Source: a virus
DNA length: 22,772 bases
Virus record (IMG/VR): IMGVR_UViG_3300026078_000336
Span: 1-22,772 of that record
Reading direction: 5' to 3' (one strand)
The position numbers were made by a program, and so were the translations under genes. A model generated the notes under the pieces. It was not told the origin of the DNA. It worked only from the letters and a program-made list of their open reading frames with translations, and searched no databases. Positions 12,115-20,039 of the stretch are shown in pieces (position 1 is the stretch's first letter; the number at the start of each line of letters is the position of its first letter).

Positions 12115-13080
12115 ATGGCAGGACTTATCAATACCCGCACTTCTACCCAGGCTCGAACGAAGGTCCTGGAAGCGACGTTTATGAACGAGTTGAAGGCGGG
12201 TATCCCGCCGCTCTACTCGCGCGTCGTGAACGTCATCACGCCAACGGCGAAGCGGTCGGTTATGACCGTCCTCCCGATGGCGGGCCTCGGGACCACGGAG
12301 TTTAAGGGCGAAGGTCAGGCTCCGGCTTACGACCAACCCTACGAACTCATCCCGCTCTCGTCCACGTTCTTCACCTACGCCCTGGCGGTCAAGGCCACCG
12401 AGGAAGCGCAGGAGGACGACATCAGCAACCTGGTTGCCGATATTCCGGCGCAGTTGGCGAAGTCGAGCCGCGACTCGAAGGATTTGGTTATCAACCAACT
12501 CTTCAACCTGGCCTTCAATGCGAACGTCCTCTACAACGACGGACAGCCGTTGTGTTCGACGGCGCATCCGCTCGGCCCGGTTTCGACGCCCACGGGTATC
12601 TTCGCCTCGGCGGGGACGTTCTCGAACAGCCTCGGCGCGACGGCGCTCACGCCCGAATCGCTCCAGCAGGCGTACATCCTGTTCGCCACGTTGCTGAACG
12701 ACCGTGGCCTTCCGGACCAGCGCACCCCGCGTTGCCTCATGGTGCCCACGGGCATGGTGAAGCAGGCGCAGGAAATCGTCGGCTCGGCCAAGGCTCCGTA
12801 CACGAACGACAACCAGGTCAACGTCCTGGAAGGAACCGTCGAGGTCCTCGGCAATCGCTACCTGACCAACGCGAACAATTGGTTCGTGCTTGGCAACCAG
12901 GGCGACCCGTTCAAGGGTGGCGACAACCACCAACTGTTCGCTGCCTTCAAGAAGGTGTCGGCGTACAAGGCGTGGACCGATGGCGAGACGGACAACTACA
13001 ACCAGAAGGTTAGCGACCGCTACACCTACAACGCGGCGGGCTGGCGCGGTCTGGTCGGCAGCATCGGTTCGGCGGGCTAA
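12115..13080 (+). CDS. Major capsid protein (HK97-fold type)
   Basis: A 321-aa protein with the hallmarks of capsid proteins of the Mu-gpT-like type. The N-terminal region is helical (TSTQARTKVLEATFMNEL), followed by a strand-rich E-loop-like part with FKGEGQAPAYDQ. The central signature DGQPLCSTAHPLG (about 141-153) corresponds to the x-L-F-S-T-x-H-P motif of this group. The C-terminal domain ends with the DGETDNY and WRGLVGSIG segments. GGAG 8 bases ahead of the ATG is a good ribosome site. The protein forms the icosahedral shell. No maturation protease is visible nearby, and the N-terminus shows no delta-domain. Confidence 0.88.
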   Translation: MAGLINTRTSTQARTKVLEATFMNELKAGIPPLYSRVVNVITPTAKRSVMTVLPMAGLGTTEFKGEGQAPAYDQPYELIPLSSTFFTYALAVKATEEAQEDDISNLVADIPAQLAKSSRDSKDLVINQLFNLAFNANVLYNDGQPLCSTAHPLGPVSTPTGIFASAGTFSNSLGATALTPESLQQAYILFATLLNDRGLPDQRTPRCLMVPTGMVKQAQEIVGSAKAPYTNDNQVNVLEGTVEVLGNRYLTNANNWFVLGNQGDPFKGGDNHQLFAAFKKVSAYKAWTDGETDNYNQKVSDRYTYNAAGWRGLVGSIGSAG

Positions 13081-13625
13081 TGTCTACCAAAGGCAAGGCG
13101 CACATCAAGGGCGCGGTGGGGTTCGACGGTATCATCCAGATACCGTTCGATAACCTCGCGTCCGTGACGGCCTCGATTGGCGTCAACGCGGTGTCGGTGC
13201 CTCCGGTTCCGATGGCGCAACACTTCAAAATCGAACACGTCTCGGCTACGGCGACGGCTATCTCGGGTTCGCCCGCGTTCCAAATCGTCGTCGGCACCGG
13301 GAATGCGGGCTCGCCGGGTTCGACGGATACCAACGCCATCGCGGGAACGACGGTGTTCGCGGCTCCTGTCTCCATTTCGGCGGCGGCGGGAACGTGCCAG
13401 GTGAACTACCCGGCGAACTACGATGTCATCTATCCGGCTTCGCGTCCGTATGCCGTGCCTGCGGAAGTGGCCTACCCGCTCTCGCTTCGGGTGGTCACGG
13501 GTCCGGGCGACACGGCGACCAATCTCAAGGTCACGGTCGCCGGGAAGTGCATCGACCCGACGCCGGGAGCGACGGAAACCCCGACCCTGCTCGGCAACTA
13601 CGGGTACGACCCGTCCACCCATTAG
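13080..13625 (+). CDS. Structural protein of unknown role after the capsid, 181 aa
   Basis: Starts in the stop codon of the major capsid gene (TAATG). Strand-rich, Ala/Thr/Val-rich, with alternating hydrophobic residues (HFKIEHVSATATAISGSPAFQIVVG) and no enzyme motif. The size and beta content fit head-decoration or head-tail completion proteins. Similar composition is seen in the next gene, so the two may be diverged relatives. Function inferred from place only. Confidence 0.65.
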   Translation: MSTKGKAHIKGAVGFDGIIQIPFDNLASVTASIGVNAVSVPPVPMAQHFKIEHVSATATAISGSPAFQIVVGTGNAGSPGSTDTNAIAGTTVFAAPVSISAAAGTCQVNYPANYDVIYPASRPYAVPAEVAYPLSLRVVTGPGDTATNLKVTVAGKCIDPTPGATETPTLLGNYGYDPSTH

Positions 13626-13647
13626 GTAACGCACCAGAGGAGAAGAT

Positions 13648-14130
13648 ATGGGAACCGGAAGTGGCCTCGGACTCGTTCGGGTCAACGCCACCATCCTCTC
13701 GGTACAGGCAGGGGCGGCGACAGTTTCGACGCCTCTTTCTGCGTACGGGACGATTGGCGTCAACGATACGGGTATGGCGCTCAACGAAGCGCGAGACTTC
13801 AAGACCTGGAACTTCTCCCTGACGGGCGTCGGCGCGGGCTCGACGCCCGAGATAACCATCTACGGGACCAATGACCCTGCGGCGTATCGTGCCTGGGTGC
13901 AGGCGTTCAATCCGGGATACTATCCGGGTGGTGTGGCGACGGTGCCCGCTTCGTCCTGGTTCGTCCTTCCGGGGCCGGACCAGGAAGCGGGCACGGGCAC
14001 GATGGCAAACCCGCTCACGGCGGCGGCTCCGTACTTGGAGTTCAAGGGCTCCATCCTCGCGTGTCGCGCCGTGTTCACGGGCGGTGCGGTGGTCGGTACG
14101 GCAGTAAGCGTTCAAGCAGAAGTTTCCTAA
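13648..14130 (+). CDS. Structural protein of unknown role, 160 aa
   Basis: A strong ribosome site, GAGGAG, precedes the ATG by about 6 bases. The sequence is beta-rich, Gly- and Ala-rich, with the segment TWNFSLTGVGAGSTPEITIYGTNDPAAY, which resembles the strand-turn-strand blocks of small phage beta-sandwich proteins. It sits between another beta protein and the head-tail adaptor, suggesting a virion component. No family is recognised. Confidence 0.65.
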   Translation: MGTGSGLGLVRVNATILSVQAGAATVSTPLSAYGTIGVNDTGMALNEARDFKTWNFSLTGVGAGSTPEITIYGTNDPAAYRAWVQAFNPGYYPGGVATVPASSWFVLPGPDQEAGTGTMANPLTAAAPYLEFKGSILACRAVFTGGAVVGTAVSVQAEVS

Positions 14131-14139
14131 GGGGTATGG

Positions 14140-14967
14140 ATGAAGGCTTCGGAGGTTGCAAGCCTCGCGCAACTGTGGTCCGGCGAGCAGAACGTCGGGC
14201 AGACCTGGACGCCTTCGCAATGGCTTCAGGCGGTTGACCGCGCGCAGAAAACCCTCGTGCGGGACCTCAAATGGCCCCCGTCGCGGTTTCTGTTCACCTC
14301 TACGCCTCAGGTCCAGGAATACCAACTGCAGGAAGTGCTGCTCATCTTGCGCGTGTACGTCAACGGGCAGATTCTCCCGCGAACGTCCATCCCGCAACTC
14401 GAAGGCGAACAGTTGCAGGTCGATGACCAGAGCGGCAACGTCGGCGGTCCTTCGGGCCTCGTCTCGCCTGTTGCGCCTCCGGTAATCGCCGGGGGGCAAT
14501 ACACCCCCGCGTGGACCTCGGCCCCGCCCGCCAACTATCCGGCGTCCAATAACTTCCTTTACGGAACCACCCTCTCGGCCTCCCCGTGGTTTACGGGCCA
14601 ACGGCCCATGTACTACACGCGCGGAGGGAACGTAGGGATTGTGCCTGCGCCGCTCACTGCGGTTCCCGTGGTGTGCGATGTGGTACGGCAGCCCGTTCCG
14701 CTCCAGGCGATGACCGATGATATGGTCCTGCCGGACATTTGCTCGGATGCGATGGCTTGGGACGCCTGCGAGCAGTTCTATTATTCGGTACGCGACCAGA
14801 GCGGGTCATCGGACAACCGCAACTTCGCGCACGAGAAGCGTATGGAGGCGATGCAGAAGTGCAAGGATTGGCGCAAGACGTATGAAGGGGGCATCCAGGG
14901 ACCCATTCCGCTGACCTACCGGACCTATTATCGCAAGGGCCAACGACGATTGGGGAATGACGTATGA
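14140..14967 (+). CDS. Head-tail adaptor (connector) protein
   Basis: The 275-aa protein begins with an amphipathic helical domain (ASLAQLWSGEQNVGQTWTPSQWLQAVDRAQ) followed by WPPSRFLFTSTPQVQEYQLQEVLLILRVYVNG. The latter is the strand pair commonly seen in gp4/gp11-type adaptors of podovirus-like phages. Around 157-171, MYYTRGGNVGIVPAP matches the Y-x-R-G-G-x-x-G-x-x-P-x-P signature. The C-terminus is helical and basic (EKRMEAMQKCKDWRKTYEGG). Adaptors dock under the portal and link it to the tail. The ATG has AAGGGG just upstream, and the stop overlaps the next start by 4 bases. Confidence 0.75.
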   Translation: MKASEVASLAQLWSGEQNVGQTWTPSQWLQAVDRAQKTLVRDLKWPPSRFLFTSTPQVQEYQLQEVLLILRVYVNGQILPRTSIPQLEGEQLQVDDQSGNVGGPSGLVSPVAPPVIAGGQYTPAWTSAPPANYPASNNFLYGTTLSASPWFTGQRPMYYTRGGNVGIVPAPLTAVPVVCDVVRQPVPLQAMTDDMVLPDICSDAMAWDACEQFYYSVRDQSGSSDNRNFAHEKRMEAMQKCKDWRKTYEGGIQGPIPLTYRTYYRKGQRRLGNDV

Positions 14968-15515
14968 CGTATCCTTCCGGGTTGAATCTCGAATACGCCG
15001 ACGCGGGCGTGGTCTCCATCGACCCTGGCTTTGAATATCAAGGCCAGGAAACGGGGGCGCTCTACGTCGAGACGCGCATCATTCAGGGCGCAATCTATAA
15101 CGTCCAGAACGCGACCTGGAACAAGTTTGCTCAAGTGTGGTCGCTTGTCGATGTCACGAAGCCCGCCAACGGGTTCTTGCTCGATGCGAGCGGGGTATTC
15201 TCGGTCATCACCTCGCCAAGCGGAACCACGCCGTTCACCGTATGGACGACCACCGGGGTCTTGAGCCTGCAACGCTCGGGAACGCAGGCGTCCGTACCTG
15301 CGGATGGTTCGGCGGCGGTGACGATTTCGTACTCCTCGCCCTTTCCGACCGCGACGAGCGCGGTGGTGCCGTCCATCATCAACGATTATCAGGCGAACCC
15401 GTGGGGCCTTACGGTGCAAATAACCGGGGTAACGAAAACCGGGTTCACGGTCAATGTCGCAGGTGCGCCTTCTGGCGCGACCGTCTCTGTGGGGTATATC
15501 GCCAATGGAAATTAA
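14964..15515 (+). CDS. Structural protein with C-terminal beta-sandwich, 183 aa
   Basis: ATGA overlap with the adaptor gene. Residues 1-105 form an unrecognised strand-rich domain. From about 110 the sequence VPADGSAAVTIS, then PF near 128, then TGVTKTGFTVNVAGAPSG and a terminal Y-I-A-N-G-N, has the layout of the small lectin-like sandwich that ends many phage fibre proteins (P-F-x-x-P, T-x-T-G-F-x-V, terminal A-x-G). The 101-aa protein at 18044 has the same pattern. It may be a tail-surface or collar protein. The stop overlaps the hydrolase gene by 11 bases. Confidence 0.65.
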   Translation: MTYPSGLNLEYADAGVVSIDPGFEYQGQETGALYVETRIIQGAIYNVQNATWNKFAQVWSLVDVTKPANGFLLDASGVFSVITSPSGTTPFTVWTTTGVLSLQRSGTQASVPADGSAAVTISYSSPFPTATSAVVPSIINDYQANPWGLTVQITGVTKTGFTVNVAGAPSGATVSVGYIANGN

Positions 15516-17073
15516 GAAGATTCTCCCCAGGGTTCCGGGGTGGGCGATGCTCACGCTGGCAATCCTCGCGTCGTTCCTGGTCGGCGGTCAAGCCGCAACG
15601 GTCGTCTACAACGGCAGCCTCGCGGTTCCTACGGGCGGGTCGATTACGAACAGTAACTTCCCCTCAGGCAATGAGGTATTCACGACGACGGGAGGGCTGT
15701 TCACCTCCGCCCCCGTACCCGCGGCGACGATTAACCCGTCCTCAACGACGACCGCGACGTTCTATTTCGCGGGAGATTCCATCACCTATGGCCTGGGCAT
15801 CAACAACCAGACGGCGCTCGGGTGCTCGGGATACACGTACCCTTCGCCCTGTTTCGCAGACCAGGTTTCCTCGTACTTCGGGGCCACGGAATCGAACAAG
15901 GGCGTCCCGTCTACGTGCTTGGAATCGACCACGACAGTTGGGAGCCTGTGCAATCCTGCCGTAGCCACCCCGCTCATCACCTCGTACACGACGAGTCTCT
16001 TGCCCCATGCCGGAGCCAACAACAATTGGTTCTGGATTATGATAGGAACGAACGATACGGCGTGCGCGTCCTATCTCTGCAACTCCGAGGCCGCCGTGGA
16101 CACGCAGGTCAACGTAGCGACGTACAAGGCGGACCTGGCGACTATCGTCTCGGCACTTGAGAGTGCGGGGACGCCGGGGAATCAAATCGTCCTCTCGGAG
16201 ATTATCCAGAACATTTATATCTCGCAGACGCTGGCAAACACGCTCGCGCCTACGGCCCTGGTGCAGAACTTCAACACGGCCATTGCGGAAGTGGCCCTGC
16301 AGTACCACACGCGCCTGGCGACCTCGTACCACGCGACCGGGCAATGTATCCCGAACGTCTCCACGCAAGTCAACCCGTGCCTCTTCGATAACGTCCACCC
16401 GAACAACACGGGCCATGCGAATATCGCCTTGGAGTACGAGGCGGCAACGCAATCCAATGCGCTGACGGCGCGCGCGGCGTATGCGTCCAATGCGACCCTC
16501 AACTCCGTTCAGGCGGTGACGAATCCGTACAACGCACAGTTCTCGGTCAAGACGCTCAACGTGACGGGAACCACCTCCTCGCTCTACGGACCCTTGAGCA
16601 CCTATCGGTTGCTGAATTGGGGAACGGCGGCGAGCACGGCGGGCGGCTTCATGAATATCGGCACGGGCGCAAGTACGGCGGCAGGTGTCGCGGGAACGTG
16701 CCTCATCCTCTTCCCGGGAGCGAGCCCGCCACCGGGCGGTGTGGATATGACGGTCAACTGCCTCTCGGGGGACATCGGCTCGGGGGGAACGGTGAAGTAT
16801 GCGGTCCCGGTCGCCACGACGTGCACCTCCGCGGCGGTGCTGGCCTGCATCTTCTCGTGGACGTGCACGATGAGCAGCGGGGCGTGTACGACGACGCAGG
16901 CGATTCCGTCTGGCGCGACGTGTACGGTTCAAGCGAATGTCACGCCTCGCATAAGTTCCACGAACATCGTTACGGATTGGGTGACCGTTTCCGGAACGGT
17001 GCTGACGGTGCACGTCACCGATATGCTGGCATCAGCATCCTCGGCGTTCTCCGGCGTCGGAAGTTGCGTCTAA
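15505..17073 (+). CDS. Exported SGNH/GDSL hydrolase with cysteine-rich C-terminus
   Basis: Residues 1-30 form a signal peptide: charged KK, hydrophobic 12-27, then GQA as cleavage site. After it comes VYNGSLAVP, shared with neighbouring genes. The hydrolase core has block I FAGDSITYG with nucleophile S92, block II NKG (131-133), block III GTND with N183, and block V FDNVHP with D295 and H298, the full set expected for an active esterase/deacetylase. Residues 320-395 form a probable linker; 420-522 hold six cysteines (440, 448, 454, 461, 473, 521) in a domain shared with the next gene. Such enzymes often remove acetyl groups from polysaccharides. I use the ATG at 15505; an upstream in-frame ATG would bury the signal peptide. 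Confidence 0.88.
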   Translation: MEIKKILPRVPGWAMLTLAILASFLVGGQAATVVYNGSLAVPTGGSITNSNFPSGNEVFTTTGGLFTSAPVPAATINPSSTTTATFYFAGDSITYGLGINNQTALGCSGYTYPSPCFADQVSSYFGATESNKGVPSTCLESTTTVGSLCNPAVATPLITSYTTSLLPHAGANNNWFWIMIGTNDTACASYLCNSEAAVDTQVNVATYKADLATIVSALESAGTPGNQIVLSEIIQNIYISQTLANTLAPTALVQNFNTAIAEVALQYHTRLATSYHATGQCIPNVSTQVNPCLFDNVHPNNTGHANIALEYEAATQSNALTARAAYASNATLNSVQAVTNPYNAQFSVKTLNVTGTTSSLYGPLSTYRLLNWGTAASTAGGFMNIGTGASTAAGVAGTCLILFPGASPPPGGVDMTVNCLSGDIGSGGTVKYAVPVATTCTSAAVLACIFSWTCTMSSGACTTTQAIPSGATCTVQANVTPRISSTNIVTDWVTVSGTVLTVHVTDMLASASSAFSGVGSCV

Positions 17074-17085
17074 AGGAGGCATCAC

Positions 17086-18036
17086 ATGAAGAAACTACTG
17101 CTTGCTCTCGCCGTCTGTGCGATGCTTCCTCTGGTGGCCCTTGCGGATTCTCCGCTCGCGACCTACAGCGGAAGCCTTGCGGCGACGGGCACCTCGGTCC
17201 CGCTCTCGCTTGCGGGGCAATCCACCTGTGCGGTGGTCCTGTCAGGAACCTGGACCGGAACGGCGACGTTCCAGGGCTCGGGCGATAACGGCGCGACCTG
17301 GAACACGGTCACGAATATCAACACCGGAACGGCGACGGCCAACGGGACGTATGGCGGGAACATCGCCCCGTACCTTACGCGGTTCCGCGTCTCGTGGGCG
17401 CGCTCGACCGGAACCCTGGTCTACTTCGAGGCGTGTTCGGCTACGGTGAGTGCGAACGGGGGTCTTGGTCCGAACCCGGTTTTTACGGGGAGCGTGGTCG
17501 GTAACGCAGGTGCGGCCACGCCTTCTCCTGCACCCACGGGTTTCAACGGCCCTTTCGTCGTCGCGCAAGCAACGGCGCTTCCGACCGGACAGCCTGGCAA
17601 TATTGGCGTAACCGGGAGCGTCCAAGTGGTCAACGGCACGTTCTCGGGAGGGTACGTCAACTGCAATGGGTTTGCGGCGGTATGCGCGCCGACGCTTATG
17701 GTATCCAACACGGGGCGCATTTCTCTGGCTTCGGGCGGTGGCTCGATTACGGGGACGATTCCCTTCACTTCTCCGACCCATGCCATCGTGTGTTCGTCTA
17801 CGAGCGACCTCCCGTGCGTGGCGACGGGAACGTGCAGCCTCTCCGCAGCGACCACCTGCAACTTCACGACCTCGGTCCCGGCAAGTTCCAACTGCGATGC
17901 GACTCGGAACAACAGCGATACGACCACGGGGGTTTCCTCGTGGAAGGCGTCCTTGACCACGACCACGTTGACCGTTACGGTCACGGCGGCGGCCTCGCAG
18001 ACGACGACCGCCGCCGTGAATATCCATTGTCTGTGA
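17086..18036 (+). CDS. Exported structural-type protein with six-cysteine C-terminal domain
   Basis: The strongest ribosome site in the window (AAAGGAGG) precedes the ATG. Residues 1-20 are a classic Sec signal peptide (MKKLLLALAVCAMLPLVALA, cleavage before DSP). Next is ATYSGSLAATG, matching the mature N-termini of neighbours. Residues 45-118 form a beta-sandwich common in phage tail proteins (SGTWTGTATFQGSGDNGATW, then FRVSWARSTGTL). A low-complexity linker leads to a C-terminal domain from about 218 with cysteines 236, 244, 250, 258, 270 and 315, spaced almost as in the hydrolase. No catalytic motif. The cysteines suggest disulfides formed outside the cytoplasm. The partner or target is unknown. 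Confidence 0.8.
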   Translation: MKKLLLALAVCAMLPLVALADSPLATYSGSLAATGTSVPLSLAGQSTCAVVLSGTWTGTATFQGSGDNGATWNTVTNINTGTATANGTYGGNIAPYLTRFRVSWARSTGTLVYFEACSATVSANGGLGPNPVFTGSVVGNAGAATPSPAPTGFNGPFVVAQATALPTGQPGNIGVTGSVQVVNGTFSGGYVNCNGFAAVCAPTLMVSNTGRISLASGGGSITGTIPFTSPTHAIVCSSTSDLPCVATGTCSLSAATTCNFTTSVPASSNCDATRNNSDTTTGVSSWKASLTTTTLTVTVTAAASQTTTAAVNIHCL

Positions 18037-18043
18037 GGGCGGC

Positions 18044-18349
18044 ATGACGCAGATAGTGTCTCAGGACTTCCGCTTCGCTACGCCGCAACAGGGGGCTACC
18101 TTGACCACGCAACCTTGGTCCGCATCCTCCGTTCCCCTGGACGGTTCGAGTTCGGTGGTTGTTCCGTTTCTCGACCCGTTCGCCCAATATTGCAATGCGG
18201 TGAACCCGCAGTATAACCCCAATGCCCTCACGGGCTACGTCCTGGCCCCGGAGATTACGGATGTCACGACGCAAGGGTTCACGCTCACGGTCTACGGTGG
18301 CCCTTCGGGCATGACGGGGCCCTTCTTCGGAACGGCGACGGGCATATGA
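18044..18349 (+). CDS. Small beta-sandwich protein, 101 aa
   Basis: No signal peptide, unlike its neighbours. Residues 31-101 share a pattern with the end of the 14964 gene: VPLDGS, alternating strand SVVVP, PF, then ITDVTTQGFTLTVYGGPSG and a terminal G-T-A-T-G-I. This looks like a diverged duplicate of the lectin-like sandwich. The start is ATG 18044 with a weak GAGGG; the stop overlaps the next gene by 4 bases (ATGA). It is probably a tail or fibre accessory made together with the S74 protein. Confidence 0.65.
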   Translation: MTQIVSQDFRFATPQQGATLTTQPWSASSVPLDGSSSVVVPFLDPFAQYCNAVNPQYNPNALTGYVLAPEITDVTTQGFTLTVYGGPSGMTGPFFGTATGI

Positions 18350-19215
18350 GACGGCTTCTGCTGGCGCTGGCTCTCGTGCTGTTCCCGGCGACCGCCTCGG
18401 CGGGGGCGCTCTACACGGGCTCGCTCTATGTGCCGATTGGCTCGACGGTCACGTTGCAGGGTTCGACGGTCGGGTGCGCCCTGTTCAATGGCTCGGGGGT
18501 TCTCTACGAGGGCGTGTGCCCTTCGGGGACGGCAGCGTTCTCCGGGACGTTGCCCATCGTCATCACGGGCTCGGGTCCGTATGCCATCACCTGTCCTACC
18601 TGCTTCACGACGGCAGGCGGGTCGGTGTCCGGTGCGACCACCTTCTCGTCGCTCCTCACGGCAAGCGCGGGCATCAACAGTACGTCTACGGGAGTTCCGG
18701 TCACGAGCGGCGCGTCGGGGTTCGCGTCTGCGGGATACTACCTGGGCTCGACCGCTGGCTTCACGAAACTCTCGACCACGGGAACGTCGGTCTGCGGCGG
18801 GGTCACGGGCAACGCGCTGACCATCACCTCCAATGCCACCCCCATCATCGGTATCGACCAGGCGGGGAATCTCTGCGCCATCGGGACCATCTACTATACC
18901 TCCGACCCGAAGGCCAAGACGGACATCGCGGTGGCGCATATCGACGGGCTTGCGGCCATCCGTGGCGCAGACTTCGACTTGTCCTGGCGCTACAAGGGCT
19001 CGAACCAGGTGCATTACGGGCCGATGGCGACCCAACTCCCCTCCTTCATTTCCGGCCCCAACCACGACCATATCGACACGCAAGCCCTCGCGACGACGGA
19101 AGCCATCGCCATCCAGCAGTTGAGCAACCAGGTCGAGGCGATGCGCTGGATGGTCGCAATCCTGGCGGGCCTTCTCGTCCTGATTGGATGCGTGGCAGTT
19201 GGTCGGCGGGCGTAG
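18346..19215 (+). CDS. Exported S74-chaperone fibre-like protein with C-terminal TM helix
   Basis: Residues 1-19 are a signal peptide (MRRLLLALALVLFPATASA). The mature start ALYTGSLYVP resembles the two preceding exported proteins. Residues 30-180 are Gly/Ser/Thr-rich and strand-like, with several cysteines. Residues 185-267 match the peptidase S74 intramolecular chaperone of tailspikes: S186-D-x3-K191 as the expected Ser-Lys dyad, I-x-x-I-x-G-L, a Y-G-P-M-A-T-Q-L segment in place of I-A-Q-E-V, and a helix with Q-Q-L-S-N-Q-V-E. Residues 268-285 are a membrane helix ending GRRA. S74 domains drive trimer folding and then cut themselves off; here the released part would stay membrane-bound. Both termini point to the membrane. 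Confidence 0.82.
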   Translation: MRRLLLALALVLFPATASAGALYTGSLYVPIGSTVTLQGSTVGCALFNGSGVLYEGVCPSGTAAFSGTLPIVITGSGPYAITCPTCFTTAGGSVSGATTFSSLLTASAGINSTSTGVPVTSGASGFASAGYYLGSTAGFTKLSTTGTSVCGGVTGNALTITSNATPIIGIDQAGNLCAIGTIYYTSDPKAKTDIAVAHIDGLAAIRGADFDLSWRYKGSNQVHYGPMATQLPSFISGPNHDHIDTQALATTEAIAIQQLSNQVEAMRWMVAILAGLLVLIGCVAVGRRA

Positions 19216-20038
19216 GGTCCTCGCAGGGGTTCTCCTTGCGCTCACGCTAGCCATCTCCGGGTCGCAGACGCTGACCCGCGGCTATCTCTATAGCAACATC
19301 GGCACCCTGTTCACCTGGGCCTCTTCCGCGCAAGCGGGATGGAACGGTAGTTCCCAGGTAGCGACCTGCGCCGACTTCGCCACCTATATCCAGAACGACG
19401 GGACCCCCTGCGTTTCCAGCGTGGCGACCCTCTTGGATTCCTACGCGCTTGCCCATGCGGTCAACAGCGTTACGCATAGCCCCCTCGTAGCCAACGGGAC
19501 GTTCTTGAACGGCACCTTCTCGCCGTGGACGAGTGCGAATACGGGCGCGTGTTCGGGGGTCATCACCTTCGCGGGACAACCCGTAAGCCCGGACTACAAC
19601 GGGGACAACGGCGTGGCGGCGGCCTCCTCGGGAACGTGCGTAGCAACCCCGGCAGAGACGACGTTGACGCAGGTGTTCTCCATCGCGGGAACGCCTACGG
19701 TGCAGACGTACTTCTTCGCCTACCGTGCGTTGCAATCGACCTACGGGGACCCGGATTGTACCGTCGCTTCGGGCTCCGTCTCGATGCTGTTGAAGATGAA
19801 CGGCACCACGGTGGCATCCATCGCAAGCCCAGCGCTTGACGGGGCTTGGCATACGGTAAGTGGAACGATGACCGCTATGGCGAACGGTTCAAACACCCTC
19901 GTTCTCGATGCTACTCTTGCGGGCGCTACGGGGGCCACGCAGATTTTCCGGCCTGGCATTGGCGATGTCTGCAAGCCCGCCGTCACCGTAGCGCAACCGT
20001 TGCAGGTGGACGACTTCATCCTCTCGGCGGTGTTCTAG
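19184..20038 (+). CDS. Exported carbohydrate-binding-like protein, 284 aa
   Basis: Hydrophobic residues 12-26 after an Arg pair (RRVLAGVLLALTLAIS) form a signal peptide or anchor. The start is uncertain: TTG at 19184 or TTG at 19199, both inside the previous gene, with no clear ribosome site. From about 104 the sequence NGTFLNGTFSPW opens a jelly-roll of carbohydrate-binding type (CBM4/9-like N-G-x-F-x-x-G-x-x-x-W). Further strands (TLTQVFSIAGTPTVQTYFFAYRA, AWHTVSGTMTAMANGSNTLVLDA) and a closing DDFILSAVF fit this. Two cysteine pairs may form disulfides. It probably binds sugars at the cell surface; the fold is inferred by pattern. Confidence 0.65.
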   Translation: MDAWQLVGGRRVLAGVLLALTLAISGSQTLTRGYLYSNIGTLFTWASSAQAGWNGSSQVATCADFATYIQNDGTPCVSSVATLLDSYALAHAVNSVTHSPLVANGTFLNGTFSPWTSANTGACSGVITFAGQPVSPDYNGDNGVAAASSGTCVATPAETTLTQVFSIAGTPTVQTYFFAYRALQSTYGDPDCTVASGSVSMLLKMNGTTVASIASPALDGAWHTVSGTMTAMANGSNTLVLDATLAGATGATQIFRPGIGDVCKPAVTVAQPLQVDDFILSAVF

Positions 20039-20039
20039 G

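Noticed and set aside
11056-12933. 625-codon minus-strand frame, extremely Arg-rich
   Set aside because: Antisense to the decoration-like protein and most of the major capsid gene; the Arg and Gly bias is the mirror of their codon use.
15742-17013. 423-codon minus-strand frame
   Set aside because: Antisense to the SGNH hydrolase, whose catalytic blocks are certain; the minus product is Arg-rich without motifs.
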